From Hawksworthiomyces lignivorus (lineage: Eukaryota; Ascomycota; Sordariomycetes; Ophiostomatales; Ophiostomataceae), in assembly GCA_002917075.1 (NCBI GenBank), contig NTMA01000001.1, forward strand, positions 620,001 to 684,000: a stretch of 64,000 bases of DNA, given 5' to 3'. Positions 1-10,936 of this stretch are shown here, one piece after another. Both the position numbers and the translations under genes were made by a program. Every line of letters begins with the position of its first letter. The stretch's first letter is position 1. The notes below the pieces were generated by a model. It searched no databases and had not been told where the DNA came from. It worked only from the letters and a program-made list of their open reading frames with translations.

Positions 1-599
1 GCATCGTGCCGGGTTTGAGTGCTGTAGGAGCCGACGGCAAAGCCAAGGAAACGAGCTATACCGTAGCCGCCCTCGTACAGGCCAACTACGGGCGCATGTA
101 CCATCTGCGCATCGCGGGCGTGCCTGTCGGTCAGATTCTTTTTGATGAGCGCCAGGCAGCCGCGCTAGGCCCGTCAGACGCAGACGAGTCGAAAGACACC
201 AAGGATGGCAGTATCATCGTCATTCTCGCGACTGACGCGCCGCTGCACCCGCTGCAGTGCCAGAGGCTAGCCAAGAGAGCCACCGTCGGCCTCTCTCGGG
301 TCGGCGGCTACGGTCATAATCCTTCCGGCGACCTCTTCCTAGCCTTCAGTACTGCAAACGAAGTGGTTGTGAGGGCAGCTGAAAAAAGAGAGGCCGATCC
401 GTTCAAGGCGGCTGCCATCAGTGTGGAGGCGATAGATGACCACGGCATCAACGCGCTTTTCGAGGCGGCGGCGGACGCTACGGAGGAGGCCATCTACAAT
501 GCGCTCTGCATGGCCGAGACGCTGACGGGGTTCAAGGGCCACACAATCGAGGCGCTGCCGCTGGAAAGGGTAAAAGAGATTATGGCAAAGTATACTTAA
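1..599 (+). CDS. DmpA/S58 family aminopeptidase, C-terminal part (5' end outside window)
   Basis: C-terminal portion of a peptidase family S58 protein (DmpA, L-aminopeptidase/D-esterase; an N-terminal-nucleophile hydrolase that matures by self-cleavage). The frame is open from the first base, so the true start lies upstream. The hallmark GSIIVILATDAPL lies near 207-245. In this family cleavage occurs between that Gly and Ser, and the exposed Ser (codon 210-212) is the nucleophile. Further downstream the conserved NPSGDLFLAFSTAN and NALCMAETLTGF segments are present. The stop is TAA at 597-599. It converges on the glycosyltransferase gene across a 224-bp gap. Family assignment is by recognised motifs; the substrate is unknown. 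Confidence 0.85.
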   Translation, partial: IVPGLSAVGADGKAKETSYTVAALVQANYGRMYHLRIAGVPVGQILFDERQAAALGPSDADESKDTKDGSIIVILATDAPLHPLQCQRLAKRATVGLSRVGGYGHNPSGDLFLAFSTANEVVVRAAEKREADPFKAAAISVEAIDDHGINALFEAAADATEEAIYNALCMAETLTGFKGHTIEALPLERVKEIMAKYT

Positions 600-823
600 A
601 CATCTCATATTTAGCTCTGTGAACGATATAAATCTCCAATTACAAGATTTGTGCTAGTTTTACTTCTATTCTACAGTATGTGCGAGACCTCTACTGTGTC
701 TCTTCCGACTATTCTGTCTCCTCTTTTTTTGCCATTGGCAGTGCACCATTGCGCCCTCGCTGAAGAACATTTCACATAGGGAAGAAACAAACTGAAATCA
801 AATACCCACCAATCACAACCTAT

Positions 824-2549
824 TTACTCTTCTAGGACAGCCAGGATCTCTTTGGCCGCCTTCTCTCTGCCCGCCCCTTCAGGGTGCCGGCTTGCCAGCT
901 CGGTCGCCTTTGCAAGAATTTTTTCAGATTCTGGACCAAAGAGAACCTCGTTGAGAGCTGCTGCCAACTCTTTCTCTTCCCAGCGCGGCTTGCCACGCTT
1001 GTTTGCCCAGCGGCCGATGCCAAGAATCTCGACGCGGTTTGCAAAGTCATAACAGTCGGACCACGGGGGAAGAAGGACCTGTGGGATGCCGGCGCTGTAA
1101 TATGATCGTGCGTCAGTAGAATCTATTTTCAGTAGATAGTCGTAGGTACGAAGCATGGAACTTACCACAATGCTTCGTAAAACGAACTTGCTCCGCCATG
1201 GTTGACCGAGCACACAATGTGCCCTGACTCGAGCACCGATTTGGGCTCTGCCACCACCCAGTCAGTGACGCGCACCCGGCCGGCAGCCAGCTCGCTCTGC
1301 AGCTCATCGATCACGGCCTTCCACGGGCCTTCGTAAACGTCCCGCTCGATCTTTGCCGCACCCTCGCCCCCGGCGGGCTTGCGACCGAGCTTCCACAGGA
1401 TCTGGAGCGGCTTCTTCTGTCCCTGGCTGCCGGCAGCGCCTGCGTGGCCCAGCACCGCCTTGAAGGCGCGCGCCATCGCGATGGCCTCTGCCGGGGTCGC
1501 CTTGAGGTGCGTGCCCAGGTTGACGTAGACGGTGGGTCCACGCGCCAGCCAGTCTGCCAGCACCGGGTCGACGGTGCGGATGGGCGGCGCCGCGCGCACG
1601 ATGGGCCCGCACGGCGTGACGTGGGTCGGCAGGACGGCAAAGGGGTAGTCGATGTCCGGGCTGATGGCGACGAGGATGCGCAGTCCCGGAGGGGCGGCCT
1701 TGAGCACACCGAGCTCCATGGCGGTCATGACGGCGACGGACGAGTCGCTGATCTCGTCGCGCAGGCGCTGCGCAGCCTTTTTGATGCCCGTGTCTGTCAG
1801 AACCGCGTAGCCAGCAACGAGGTTGAGGAGAATGTTGCGCGGGATCATGGTCCACGGTACGGGGAACGGTAGCGCCGAACAGGTGCTAGATATTGATGTC
1901 AGCTTGGGTGGAGCCGAGAAGCCTCTTCGTATCTCAACTGCATCCATTCGTCAGGGGCAACTGTGTCTTTTTGACGTAGAACTTACAGTGGGTACTTCCA
2001 TAGCATAGCCAGACCTGGCTGCAGAGGAAGGGCGAAGTCCTTGATGGTATTAGGGGCCAGAACCATCCACTTGACCTTGGTATGGTGGCATAGTGTCAAG
2101 CCCGCGGTGAATAGAGGCTCAATAACCGTAAGATCGGGCTGAACTTCGCCGAGAACGCGTTCTGTCTCTCGATAGAGCGATGCAAACTCTTCAGGCCTCC
2201 ATGGGAGCATAATGCTTGGTATCAGGGTGACGCATTTTGCCGAGTTCGCCAGCCCAGGCTTGAGATCGTTGGATGCAGCTATGCCGACCTCTGGGCGGTT
2301 TGACGCAGGTCCCCAGCTGGTGCCCTGTATGGAGTGGAAGATTATCGATTTTCGAGTCGAGCCAGCTGGCATACTCGCTAGGGCGAAGTCGGATACCTCA
2401 CGAACAGCAGCGTGCAGCGCCTCGAAAGATGCGATATGAATCTCGACATCTGGTGAAATGTGGAGGAGAGCATGAGCCGTGGCCAGCACCACATTGGCCT
2501 GGCCATAGTCACTATTTGTGAAAAAGAGAATTTTCTTTGAGGCGTCCAT
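824..2549 (-). CDS. GT1-family UDP-glycosyltransferase
   Basis: Three exons read 2549-1987, 1885-1166 and 1094-824, giving 517 residues. Donors GTAAGT (1986) and GTAAGT (1165) and acceptors TCTAG and TACAG keep the frame exactly. The product resembles fungal GT1 glycosyltransferases, which transfer a sugar from a UDP-sugar to small lipophilic acceptors such as sterols, polyketides or xenobiotics. The C-terminal donor-binding signature is clear: VNHGGASSFYEAL joined across the last intron to CAGIPQVLLPPWSDCYDFAN. The N-terminal half has the expected ILFFTNSDYGQANV opening and an acceptor-side WMVLAPNTIKDF segment. No signal peptide or membrane anchor is evident, so a cytosolic enzyme is likely. 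No lesion was seen. The acceptor substrate cannot be predicted. Confidence 0.85.
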
Positions 2550-4073
2550 GGTCGAACTCTTGGACTCTCTCTTTGTAGCTTATCGTAATGAGATCTGAAT
2601 AAAAACGAATAGGAAACTGTGAAACAACTCGACAGAAGAGCAAGTTCAACAAAAACTCACGATAAGTTATATAAACTTCATTTTCAGCTGGATTACCTGT
2701 CAAGTTCTTGGCAGCGTTTCCTCTCGGCCTCTTGGCATGGCTCCCTGCATGCTATGCTCTTGGCAAAGCCTCTCGTGCTCCAAGGAAAATACTGGTGTCA
2801 TCTTCGTGGCGAATTCGGCTTGTCCGATGCCCTGGAATGACATAAGCTATAACTCTACGGGCTGCCCAATAAGGCAATGCTCCAAAATGAATCTTACCGT
2901 GGGTCAATAAAGTTATGGCTTCGTCCAATAACTTTATTTTAGCATACCTTTGATACCGGCTATCACTTCTGCTTTCATCTCCGCTATTTTCTAACGTTTT
3001 TCGGGAATGGCCCCGACTTTGGGCCGTTGTCCGCTATGCCTTGTCCCTTATTTCCTCCAAAAAGTAGCGGGCAATGCTTTAGACGTACCATTCGAGGGAT
3101 ATTTAGGCAAAACTGTCAATTCAATTTTGTTTCTGTTTGCTTATACGGTTTGTTCGTCGAAGAATTTTCGTTACGGAGCAGTGGTTTAAGATGCTGTTTT
3201 TTCCCCCCTTATTTTAGGTTCACGTCTACAAGTGCCCTCTGTAGGGGCCTAAGCTCGTTCTAGTATCTTACGCCGCCCCTTTTTTGTAGGGCAAAATCTG
3301 GACCTCCGCTTAAGCTTAAATCCACCGACCGCAGCGCTGGAGGCCCCTGTGCTCCACCAACAATAGTCGCCTGTAGTTGGCTGCGTTACATCTCCAATTC
3401 CTTGGCGTAAGCTTCCAGACAATCTAATGCGTGGCTTTGTCTCGATAAGCTGCCAATCGCAGCTCACTGACCTAAATGTCAATGGTTGTGTTTGCCATGC
3501 GAATATGTCCCAGTCTCCTCCTGGCCACCTTGCTCATATGCTCTATTCAAATATCAAGTGCCAAGATTTGCATGTGCTTACCGCCTGTGGGTGCCAACAT
3601 GCAGGAATGTTGAAAATACTTATCTTTAGACTACTGATCGTGCTGAGACCAAGATGGAGGCGATGGCATGCTACTATTGCTGGATATATGCAATTCGGCC
3701 GCGCTGCCCGACAGGCACAACCCTTTCACACTCTAAGTCATATGCCAAGGTATGACGCCGGTCAATCAACTGGGAAGGTAAGCTGCAGCGGTTCTACATC
3801 CCGGTCGAATACGTGTAATAGTATGGGACGGTGCGATATCAACTTATGCACTCATTGCAGACTAGTACTAGGCTACCGTTCTATCGTTTGCAGAGCAACA
3901 GAAGGGGGCCTCTCCCACTGTCGCGAGGGGAACCCGTTTCCGGATCGCAACTTTTGGCAGGCCCCAGACCGAAGCCAATAAAGGGCTCAAGCATACTAGA
4001 GACGATGTAAAGCTGTGGCATTAATTTTTCTTGACTGGGTACAATTTCGTCACAGCCTGACCATTCTTCTGAA
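2550..4073. other. Intergenic, no supported gene
   Basis: Contains short open frames (the longest is 184 codons on the plus strand at 3427-3981) without recognisable motifs or compositional support. A perfect 11-bp inverted repeat lies at 2906-2938. Nothing else is supported. Confidence 0.5.
2906..2938. repeat. Perfect 11-bp inverted repeat (hairpin)
   Basis: AATAAAGTTAT at 2906-2916 is exactly complementary to ATAACTTTATT at 2928-2938, with an 11-nt loop. It may be a remnant of a small transposon or a chance AT-rich palindrome. Confidence 0.5.
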
Positions 4074-5185
4074 CTAATTCTCTTCATGAAGCGCCGGCCC
4101 CGATTCACCTTCAAATCGCCCCACGGATTCCGCGTCCAGCTCTGCCTTTGGCCCAAAACCAGCTTGATGCAAGAGTTCTGGAGCCGAGCCAGGCAGCTCT
4201 GACTTTGCATATGGCATGATAGCATCTCCAGGCAGTTCAACTAGATTCTCTTGACCAGTTTTTTTGTCTCTGCGGGAAATTCGCTGCAACATGCGCATTT
4301 TTTGCCGTCGACGCCAGTTCCAGATGCCAAGGCCAAAGACTATAAGCAGAACAGCGCAGATACCGACGACGATTCCTGCGATATCACCGCCTGAGAGAAT
4401 CGGACCTGAAGACGTGGAACCATCGCTGGATGGAGTTTTGGTGAGGTCTGACGCGTGATAGTTGAGCTGGATCGTCGGCGCATAGATACGAACACTGCTG
4501 AAGACCCATGTAGTTGTGTATGTTGCTACTACTGTAGACCCGGATGACACCGTGCTGGTAATGCTGATGGTGTCCCCAAAACCTTGCTGTGTTAGGGTTG
4601 TAGTTGAGGTGTGGTTCAAGCAGGATACATAAGACGTTTCGCCATCGTTGAAAGACGTCACAGAGGTGGAACAGAACGCGGTTGAGCCCGCTTGAGGGAC
4701 ATAATCGAACCCACTGGGCAAGAGGTACGTTAATGAACAGATAAGAAAATGGGTCTGCTCAGGGAAAACAGAGATACTGACGAAGGACAGCATACGACTG
4801 CCGTCTCTCCAGACAACAAAGTATCAACATCAACACCGACGCTGGTGTGATCGTTCAGCTCGGTCGGCGAGGTCACTGTTAGGACAGTTTGCCATTGTGC
4901 CGGACAAGCTAGGCCTGGTGAGTAAAAGAAGCGGCCACTTGCAATTTCCTCGTATTTAGTAACCTGCGGGAAGCATGACAGAGGTGTAGGCATAGAGCAG
5001 ATGCCGGAGCTATCGAAGATGACTAGTTTGTCGTAGTAGACGTAGACGGGGGAGATTGACGCTGTCGACACACCGTCGAATGTTTGGCTCCAGCATGCCG
5101 GGTCGGGTGTGAAGACTGTTGTCAGCGGGCCCACGTTCAATCGAGCTGAAGTGGGGCCCGGGCTAAACAGAGAAGTAGAAGTCAT
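4074..5185 (-). CDS. Single-pass fungal membrane protein with Cys-rich Ser/Thr ectodomain
   Basis: Two exons, 5185-4782 and 4713-4074, give 347 residues. The donor is the less usual GTCAGT, chosen because it restores a CCPSGF motif across the junction; the acceptor is CCCAG. The ectodomain has spaced cysteines, a YSPGLACPAQW segment and a Ser/Thr-rich stalk. One transmembrane span lies at about residues 246-268 (IAGIVVGICAVLLIVFGLGI), followed by a basic RRRQK stop-transfer and an acidic cytoplasmic tail. This architecture is common in ascomycete surface proteins of unknown role, some of them stress-sensor-like. No cleavable signal peptide is seen at the chosen start, so a signal-bearing upstream exon or reverse-signal insertion is possible. 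Function not assigned. Confidence 0.7.
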
Positions 5186-6318
5186 TCTAACATTATCAAG
5201 ATATTAAAGCAATTTCAACTTTGATAAAATAAGTATTGTTCTAGTCTATCATCTGTTACTACCTAATGACAGTTATAACTATTCGGCATCATACTTCTTC
5301 CGTGCTTATTACGTAAGGTAATGGCTAATACGAAATATACGAAGTACTCCGTATGCAGCGCAAATATAAAAACATGACCGCAATAAGAAAGAGGTAAAGC
5401 AGTAACGAGAGCGAGGTTTGAGAAATATTTAAAGCGCCAGCATGGTGTATGAAGGATAAATAAAAGACGAATAAAAGAGAGAAAAATAAAAGCAGAAAAG
5501 TTAAATGTACGAGAGAGGTTAGGAAGAGAGCAGTATCCATGTTCAGTTTATCAAGTTTGTGAAAGAAACTGCAGGTCAGGTCAATTGACCACCAGCTCGC
5601 AGCCCCACATTTTCCTAGGCTGGCGGCCATGTACTAGTATATGCTTTTCTGCTTTGAGCACCGCAGGATTCTTTGATGGTATCGAGAGCTTTGAGTCTGG
5701 AGGTTGGCCTTTTAGCGCACTGACTTGCAGCAGACAACAGCTCTGATTACTTACACGCCAGAAGTGGAGAACCCGCTTTAGCGGCACCGCCCTTCCCGTG
5801 CCGACGCTAAATACTTAAGAGTAGTGCACAAGCCCAGCATGCTGCTAAGACGCAGATGTATGAATTATAATAACTACATACGGAGCATTAGAACAGTTAT
5901 CGAATCACAAACAGAAGCATCTGTAGTGCAGGGAGCTTAGAATGTCGGACAGAAGCGCACAACTAGCGACTTGATAGCAATTCGATCGGAGGTATGAAAT
6001 ATCCATCAATAATCGCTCCGCTGGTCATAGAAGGGACCGCGAAGTATAAGAGACAAATAAAGATGTTGGCGTTCTACGAGGACCGTGCGGTTCGATGAGA
6101 CATCCGGTGAAACAACGAGCGATTTCGCTGGGGCTTATCTGCAGGATTGCGTGACCTGACCTGCAAGCAGCTCTCTTTTCCCTATCTCATACCCCGCATC
6201 TCTTCACGAGGCATCATTGGAATATAAACAGCAACGCGAACGTTGGACAAGAACGGGGCAACTTTTCCATTGATGACTAGCGACCCCAAGCTGAGATTTC
6301 ACAATCCGTAACGACACC
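5186..6318. other. Intergenic, nothing supported
   Basis: Divergent spacer between the membrane protein and the NACHT gene. AT-rich around 5200-5560. No motif-bearing frame, RNA gene or repeat could be supported; it presumably holds both promoters. Confidence 0.5.
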
Positions 6319-9300
6319 ATGTCGGGCCTAGAAGCCCTCGGGCTGGCATGCAACATCATGCAAGTCATTAGCTTTACCGGAGAAGTAGTTTCGATCTTCA
6401 AGGCCATCCTCCGAGGCCGATCTCCCGATCCAGCCCTAACGTTTATATCATCTCAACTTTCAAAAGCTTTTGAGGCCCTTGATCAGTCGCTGGAGAAAGT
6501 GCCAAGACCTCTGAACATGGATGAAATGGAACTGGTAGACATTACTGAGCAGTGCCTTGACGCTGCGGCGAATTTGAGGACCGAGCTAGACAAGATATAC
6601 AGCGGCGTTCCTAGAGGATCCTATGGGGCGGCCCTCGTTAGTACGGTAAAAATGATTTCAAAAAAGAGCAAGATCGAGGAGCTGGAAAAGGTCTTGCGAG
6701 CTCACCGGGAAGTTCTCGAGAACCGGCTGCTTCAGCGTATTTAGTGAGTGTCCCATGCATCATCCTGTATAGGTTTTGAAAGCTAACAGTTGAGCGAAGC
6801 AAGCAGAGCGGTGCAATCCTATTACGGCAAAGCGATGACTTTGCTACGCTCGATGCCACGCTTCGTACCTTTATTAATCGACTCGCGGCTGGTGAAACCC
6901 ACATAGGCGGACTTATCAGCAAGGAGTCATTATTAACGAAGGAGCACATTACTATCCGTTCAGACCAATTGCGTGACGATATTCATAATCGCATGGCATC
7001 TGAGTCGGCGAAGACTCATCAGGCACTAGCAGACGTATCTACTCAAGTGGCGGCCGAAGCTTCCCAGACTCGCTATGAGCTATCGATGAGAATAAAAGAG
7101 ATAGCTGTGAGTCAGACCAGCGTAGAGGAGCACCGCCAACTTCTCAAGAGCCTTAAATATGCAACTATGAATCAACGTCGCAACACTATCATCAAGCCAC
7201 AGGAGGACACATTTCAATGGATCTTTGGACTAAAGCAGCAAGACACGTATTCAAACACAGCTTCAGACATAGCTTCGGACTATTCCGAGGAGTACTCGGA
7301 CCTTGAGGATGACATTGACGATGGCGCGTCGAGTCAATTCTATGATGAGTATAACGAACGGTCTCTCGCAGCAGAGTCATCTCAGGCGTTCTTGCGCTGG
7401 CTACACTCTGAAGGGCCAACGCTATTCTGGATAAGCGGAAAGGCTGGCTCAGGAAAGAGCACGCTCACGAAGTTCTTGATCAAGGATCCGCGAACTCAGG
7501 TCGAACTTGGTGCATCCATTATCATATCGCACTTTCTATGGGCGGCAGGACAATTCATTGATCGAAGTATCAGAGGAATACTCTGTTCCTTACTCCACCA
7601 GCTACTTGAAGCTGAACCTGAACTTTCTGCTGCCGTCTTTAGCCGGATTCCTAGCGTTAGATCGAAAAGTTTCTACGATGATTGGTCTGTCAAAGAGCTA
7701 GAAGACGCTATCAAGGATACTTTAGACGCATCTCCAAAGTCTACCTGCATATTCTTTGATGGCCTGGACGAGATAGACCCTTCGGAGGGGCAGGATGAAG
7801 TACTGAATCTCGTGGACAGGTTGCGTCTCGTTCCGCAGCTAAAGATATGTGTTTCGAGTCGTCCAGAGCCGGCTTTTCAGAGGCGACTCGGAAAATTTCC
7901 CACGCTCCATCTTCAAGATCTAACACAGCAAGACATTAAAAGATTTTGTGTTGCATCCCTTCGTCATGATTTAAACCCTGAGAATCCAAAATTCAAGGTT
8001 TTAATCGAAGAGGTTTGCAGGAAGAGCAGCGGTGTCTTTCTCTGGGTCTGCATAGTCGTGAAGAGCTTGAAAAGAGGTGTGAAAAACTTCGATACGCCTG
8101 ACGAGTTGCTCAAGCGACTCGAAAGCTTGCCCGATGACTTGTATCAGTTGTACGATAGCATGTGGAAACGCCTAAACGATGATGAGCCTATATACCGCGA
8201 GGATGGCGCAAAGCTTCTCAATTACGTTCTTGGCGCCGAATTTGTCTTCAAAGATGACAAATGGGATAGTAACACGCGACATTCAGTGTCTATTCCCCTA
8301 CTGCTTTTGGCACGAGATAAGAATTTGAAACATGGCATTCTAGAGCAAAATTATCGACCAACTAAAAACGAGTGGAATTCTCGCATCGAAGCGACCTCTA
8401 GGAGCCTAGCAATCCGGTGTGCGGGTCTGCTTGACGTTAACGACTACGTTGTTAGTCTAATTCATCGTTCTGCTAAAGAATTCTTGGAAAACACGGCTCA
8501 GGGCCAGCAGATTCTTCAGCATGATAGGTCATCAGTGGAAGATCGTGTATGTGACATGGTGTCCGCGGATATTTCCCTTGCGCGCCTACACGTTGTACTG
8601 CAAGGCCATAGAGGCTTCTCAGCGATGCGTTCGCACCAAATCACTCCTCCGGACCTCATGGTCAGGAGACTTCACCGCTTAGCCCACCAAAGACTTATAT
8701 CGGTCACAAAAGCATTGGAATTCATGTATTATGCAGAGAGTCTCTTCAAGACGGGACTGTGGCGTCCATTGGAAGATCCTATATTTGGTAAACCGCTTGA
8801 TCTTGATTTCTTAGGAATCGCAGTCAATGATGGTTTTGTAGAGTTTGTCACTCCAGCTCTAGATAGACTGGAGAGATCTACAGTTGGCGGTTCGTTGTCG
8901 ACTTCTTACAAATGCTATTTGGTCACCACCGCTTGCCTCGGTGGATGTGGGTACAATGCTGAGTCATTTATCTCTAGCAAAATAACAGACACGGTTGTGC
9001 TACTTCTTGAGAGATGGAGTGATTTCGGACATTGGGGTCTCCACCATCCACCCTCGGCACAGGGAAGCTATATGGTGCCTTGCACAGCCATGATGGGACT
9101 TTGTCGGTTTGCATTTTTCGGCAGGTCCCCCGACATTTCATGTAACCTTCTGGAACAAATGCTTCAACATAATAATGGGGGAAGTCTCGAGGATATCACG
9201 ACATTCATGCTGGAAGAAGTACCTCCTCCAGAACCGAAGACAGGCGACAGCTTAGAGGAGAATGAAGGTATAGGATTAGATACAGTACCTGATACTGATA

Positions 9301-9800
9301 TCTACTCCTTCAATATGCATTGCTTTAATATACATGCGCTAGTGCAGTTCAGGTCATATATTATTATTGAAGCAAATATGGCCTACATCATTGACCTCTA
9401 TCAGAAGGTCTTAGATAGGAGCAATGCGCCGGTGGAGGCAATTCGCAATCTCTCTGCCGAAGTTGCTAGACACCCGATAACAAAGACGGCAAAAGTTCGA
9501 TACCTCCGATTAAGATACCCCGATGGTGATGCCGATATTATGCAATACAGGGGGGGTGCTATGCCTATCACGTCCGAAGATGACAGCTCGTACTTGCTAG
9601 AGAGTATACTCCATGCTAGACCCTTACTTGGAAGTTGTGACAATCTGGTTATTCCAGGACTCAATAGAAAATTAGGAGAGGTAGCAAGCCGTTCCTATGA
9701 CTGTACTAACCAAGAGTTCTATTGGAGCCTCGAAAAATTAGGGCATATCGTGGACAACGAACATGTAAGTGGCTGGCCGCCCAAACCACACACGTCATAA
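6319..9800 (+). CDS. NACHT-type STAND NTPase (NLR-like receptor), intact
   Basis: Two exons, 6319-6743 and 6809-9800 (intron GTGAGT...GCAGAG, 65 nt), give 1138 residues. The N-terminal ~200 residues form an alpha-helical domain of the type placed before fungal NACHT modules (opening MSGLEALGLACNIMQVI). The P-loop is GKAGSGKST at about residues 352-360 and the Walker B is IFFDGLDEI at about 456-464, followed by a CVSSRPEP sensor-like strand. A winged-helix region with SLIHRSAKEFLEN, typical of this fungal STAND class, comes next. The ~400 C-terminal residues show no ankyrin, WD or TPR repeats, unlike most relatives. Such proteins act in non-self recognition or regulated cell death, a role known for the family and only inferred here. 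No stops or frameshifts interrupt it, in contrast with the HET and NB-ARC genes elsewhere in the window. Confidence 0.85.
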
Positions 9801-10242
9801 TTTGTTTTAGAGCCGCCGGCTATTTAGTTTATATGGAGAATTCTTGATAATATATCATATCTACATGCTTAATGAATTGTTTACTCGGATATATCGTGAA
9901 CTTCATGGAAATAGCAAAAAAAAAAGTTTGAAAGAAGGCGCATTATGCAAACTAGATTGTATCTGGGCAACTTGACAAAGAAATAAACAACTGAAGAAAC
10001 TGTCGATTTTTTGAAAGATCTATATTTTTGTTACTCATTGAACTATCTTTTATCTAATAGGGAGCTGACAAGGGTATCTTTATAGGTGTGAGGCAGAATA
10101 ACTCTAAGCACTACGACATCTCTGTATGAAATACAAAACTAATATATCTGGTATCCCATAAAAACACCGACCTAAGTATCGTTAAGGCAGCTCAGAGGCC
10201 TTAGAAATGTGGCGCGGCTCCGTATACTTTCCTCAGCTAGTT
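9801..10242. other. Intergenic, nothing supported
   Basis: AT-rich 3' flank of the NACHT gene and of the converging pseudogene. No frame or repeat is supported. Confidence 0.5.
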
Positions 10243-10936
10243 TCAGACCAACGCCTTTTCATACATGAGCTTTGCGACAGTCCTGCCAGCATAAAGGCTT
10301 TCCCTTGGCGAAGCCATGTACTGATGGGCAACCCCCGCCCTCGTGGAAACCATGTAGGGGACGGAGTTGTGAGCTCCATACTCTCATTCACTCCTGTCCC
10401 TGAATTGTCCGATGGTGGTCTCTGTTGTTGATTTCTCTCAATCGCCCCGATAGACTCCACAGTGAGCTTCTTCAGATTGACGATGAGCTGATTCTCCTCA
10501 TCGGATTGCCCTTGGAAAGTGACAAATTTCGTACAAACGGGCAGCTTCTCGAAAGGCAGCCTGCGCACTGCTCTGATCAATGATTCCCGGCAGGTTGTAT
10601 TCATAGTCAAACAGCATGTTGCCGAAATGTAGATCGAGAAAGACAAAGAGAAAAGGCGCCTTGAACTCTATCGTCGATGATGACTGGGCCAGATACAATT
10701 TCAGCATCAAACATACTGTCAGCCAATCCGAGAAGGATATCAAGAGCATAAAACAGGGGCGTGGAGGCGGCGGGGTCAAGGTGGAGTTCAACTTTGCTTG
10801 GGCTTTGTGGCTTGTCATGAGAGGCGATTCTCATCCCAACTGTCACATAAATACCTCCGAGACTAATGTCTTGGAGTGCTAAGGCAATGATCTGAAAACC
10901 CTGCGCGAAAAAAATGTGGTGGAAATGCGGCAGCAA
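10243..10936 (-). pseudogene. Aminoglycoside-phosphotransferase-like kinase, frameshifted remnant
   Basis: Fragments of the fungal APH/choline-kinase-like fold appear in successive frames. The catalytic loop reads LDLHFGNMLFDYEYN and is followed by PGIIDQSSAQAA, where the usual DFG-equivalent segment is IIDW. A frame change near 10550 then gives CTKFVTFQGQSDEEN. A further change leads to YMASPRESLYAGRTVAK, and the frame ends at TGA (10245-10243) where a Trp is expected. The usual HxDxHxGN histidine is absent. The N-terminal lobe is missing; its place is taken by the start of the F-box-like gene on the opposite strand. The fold assignment is from memory of family motifs. At least two frameshifts make a working product unlikely. 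Confidence 0.6.

Noticed and set aside
3427..3981. 184-codon open frame on the plus strand
   Set aside because: No recognisable motif, unusual Cys/Arg-rich composition and no supporting splice or start context; probably chance.
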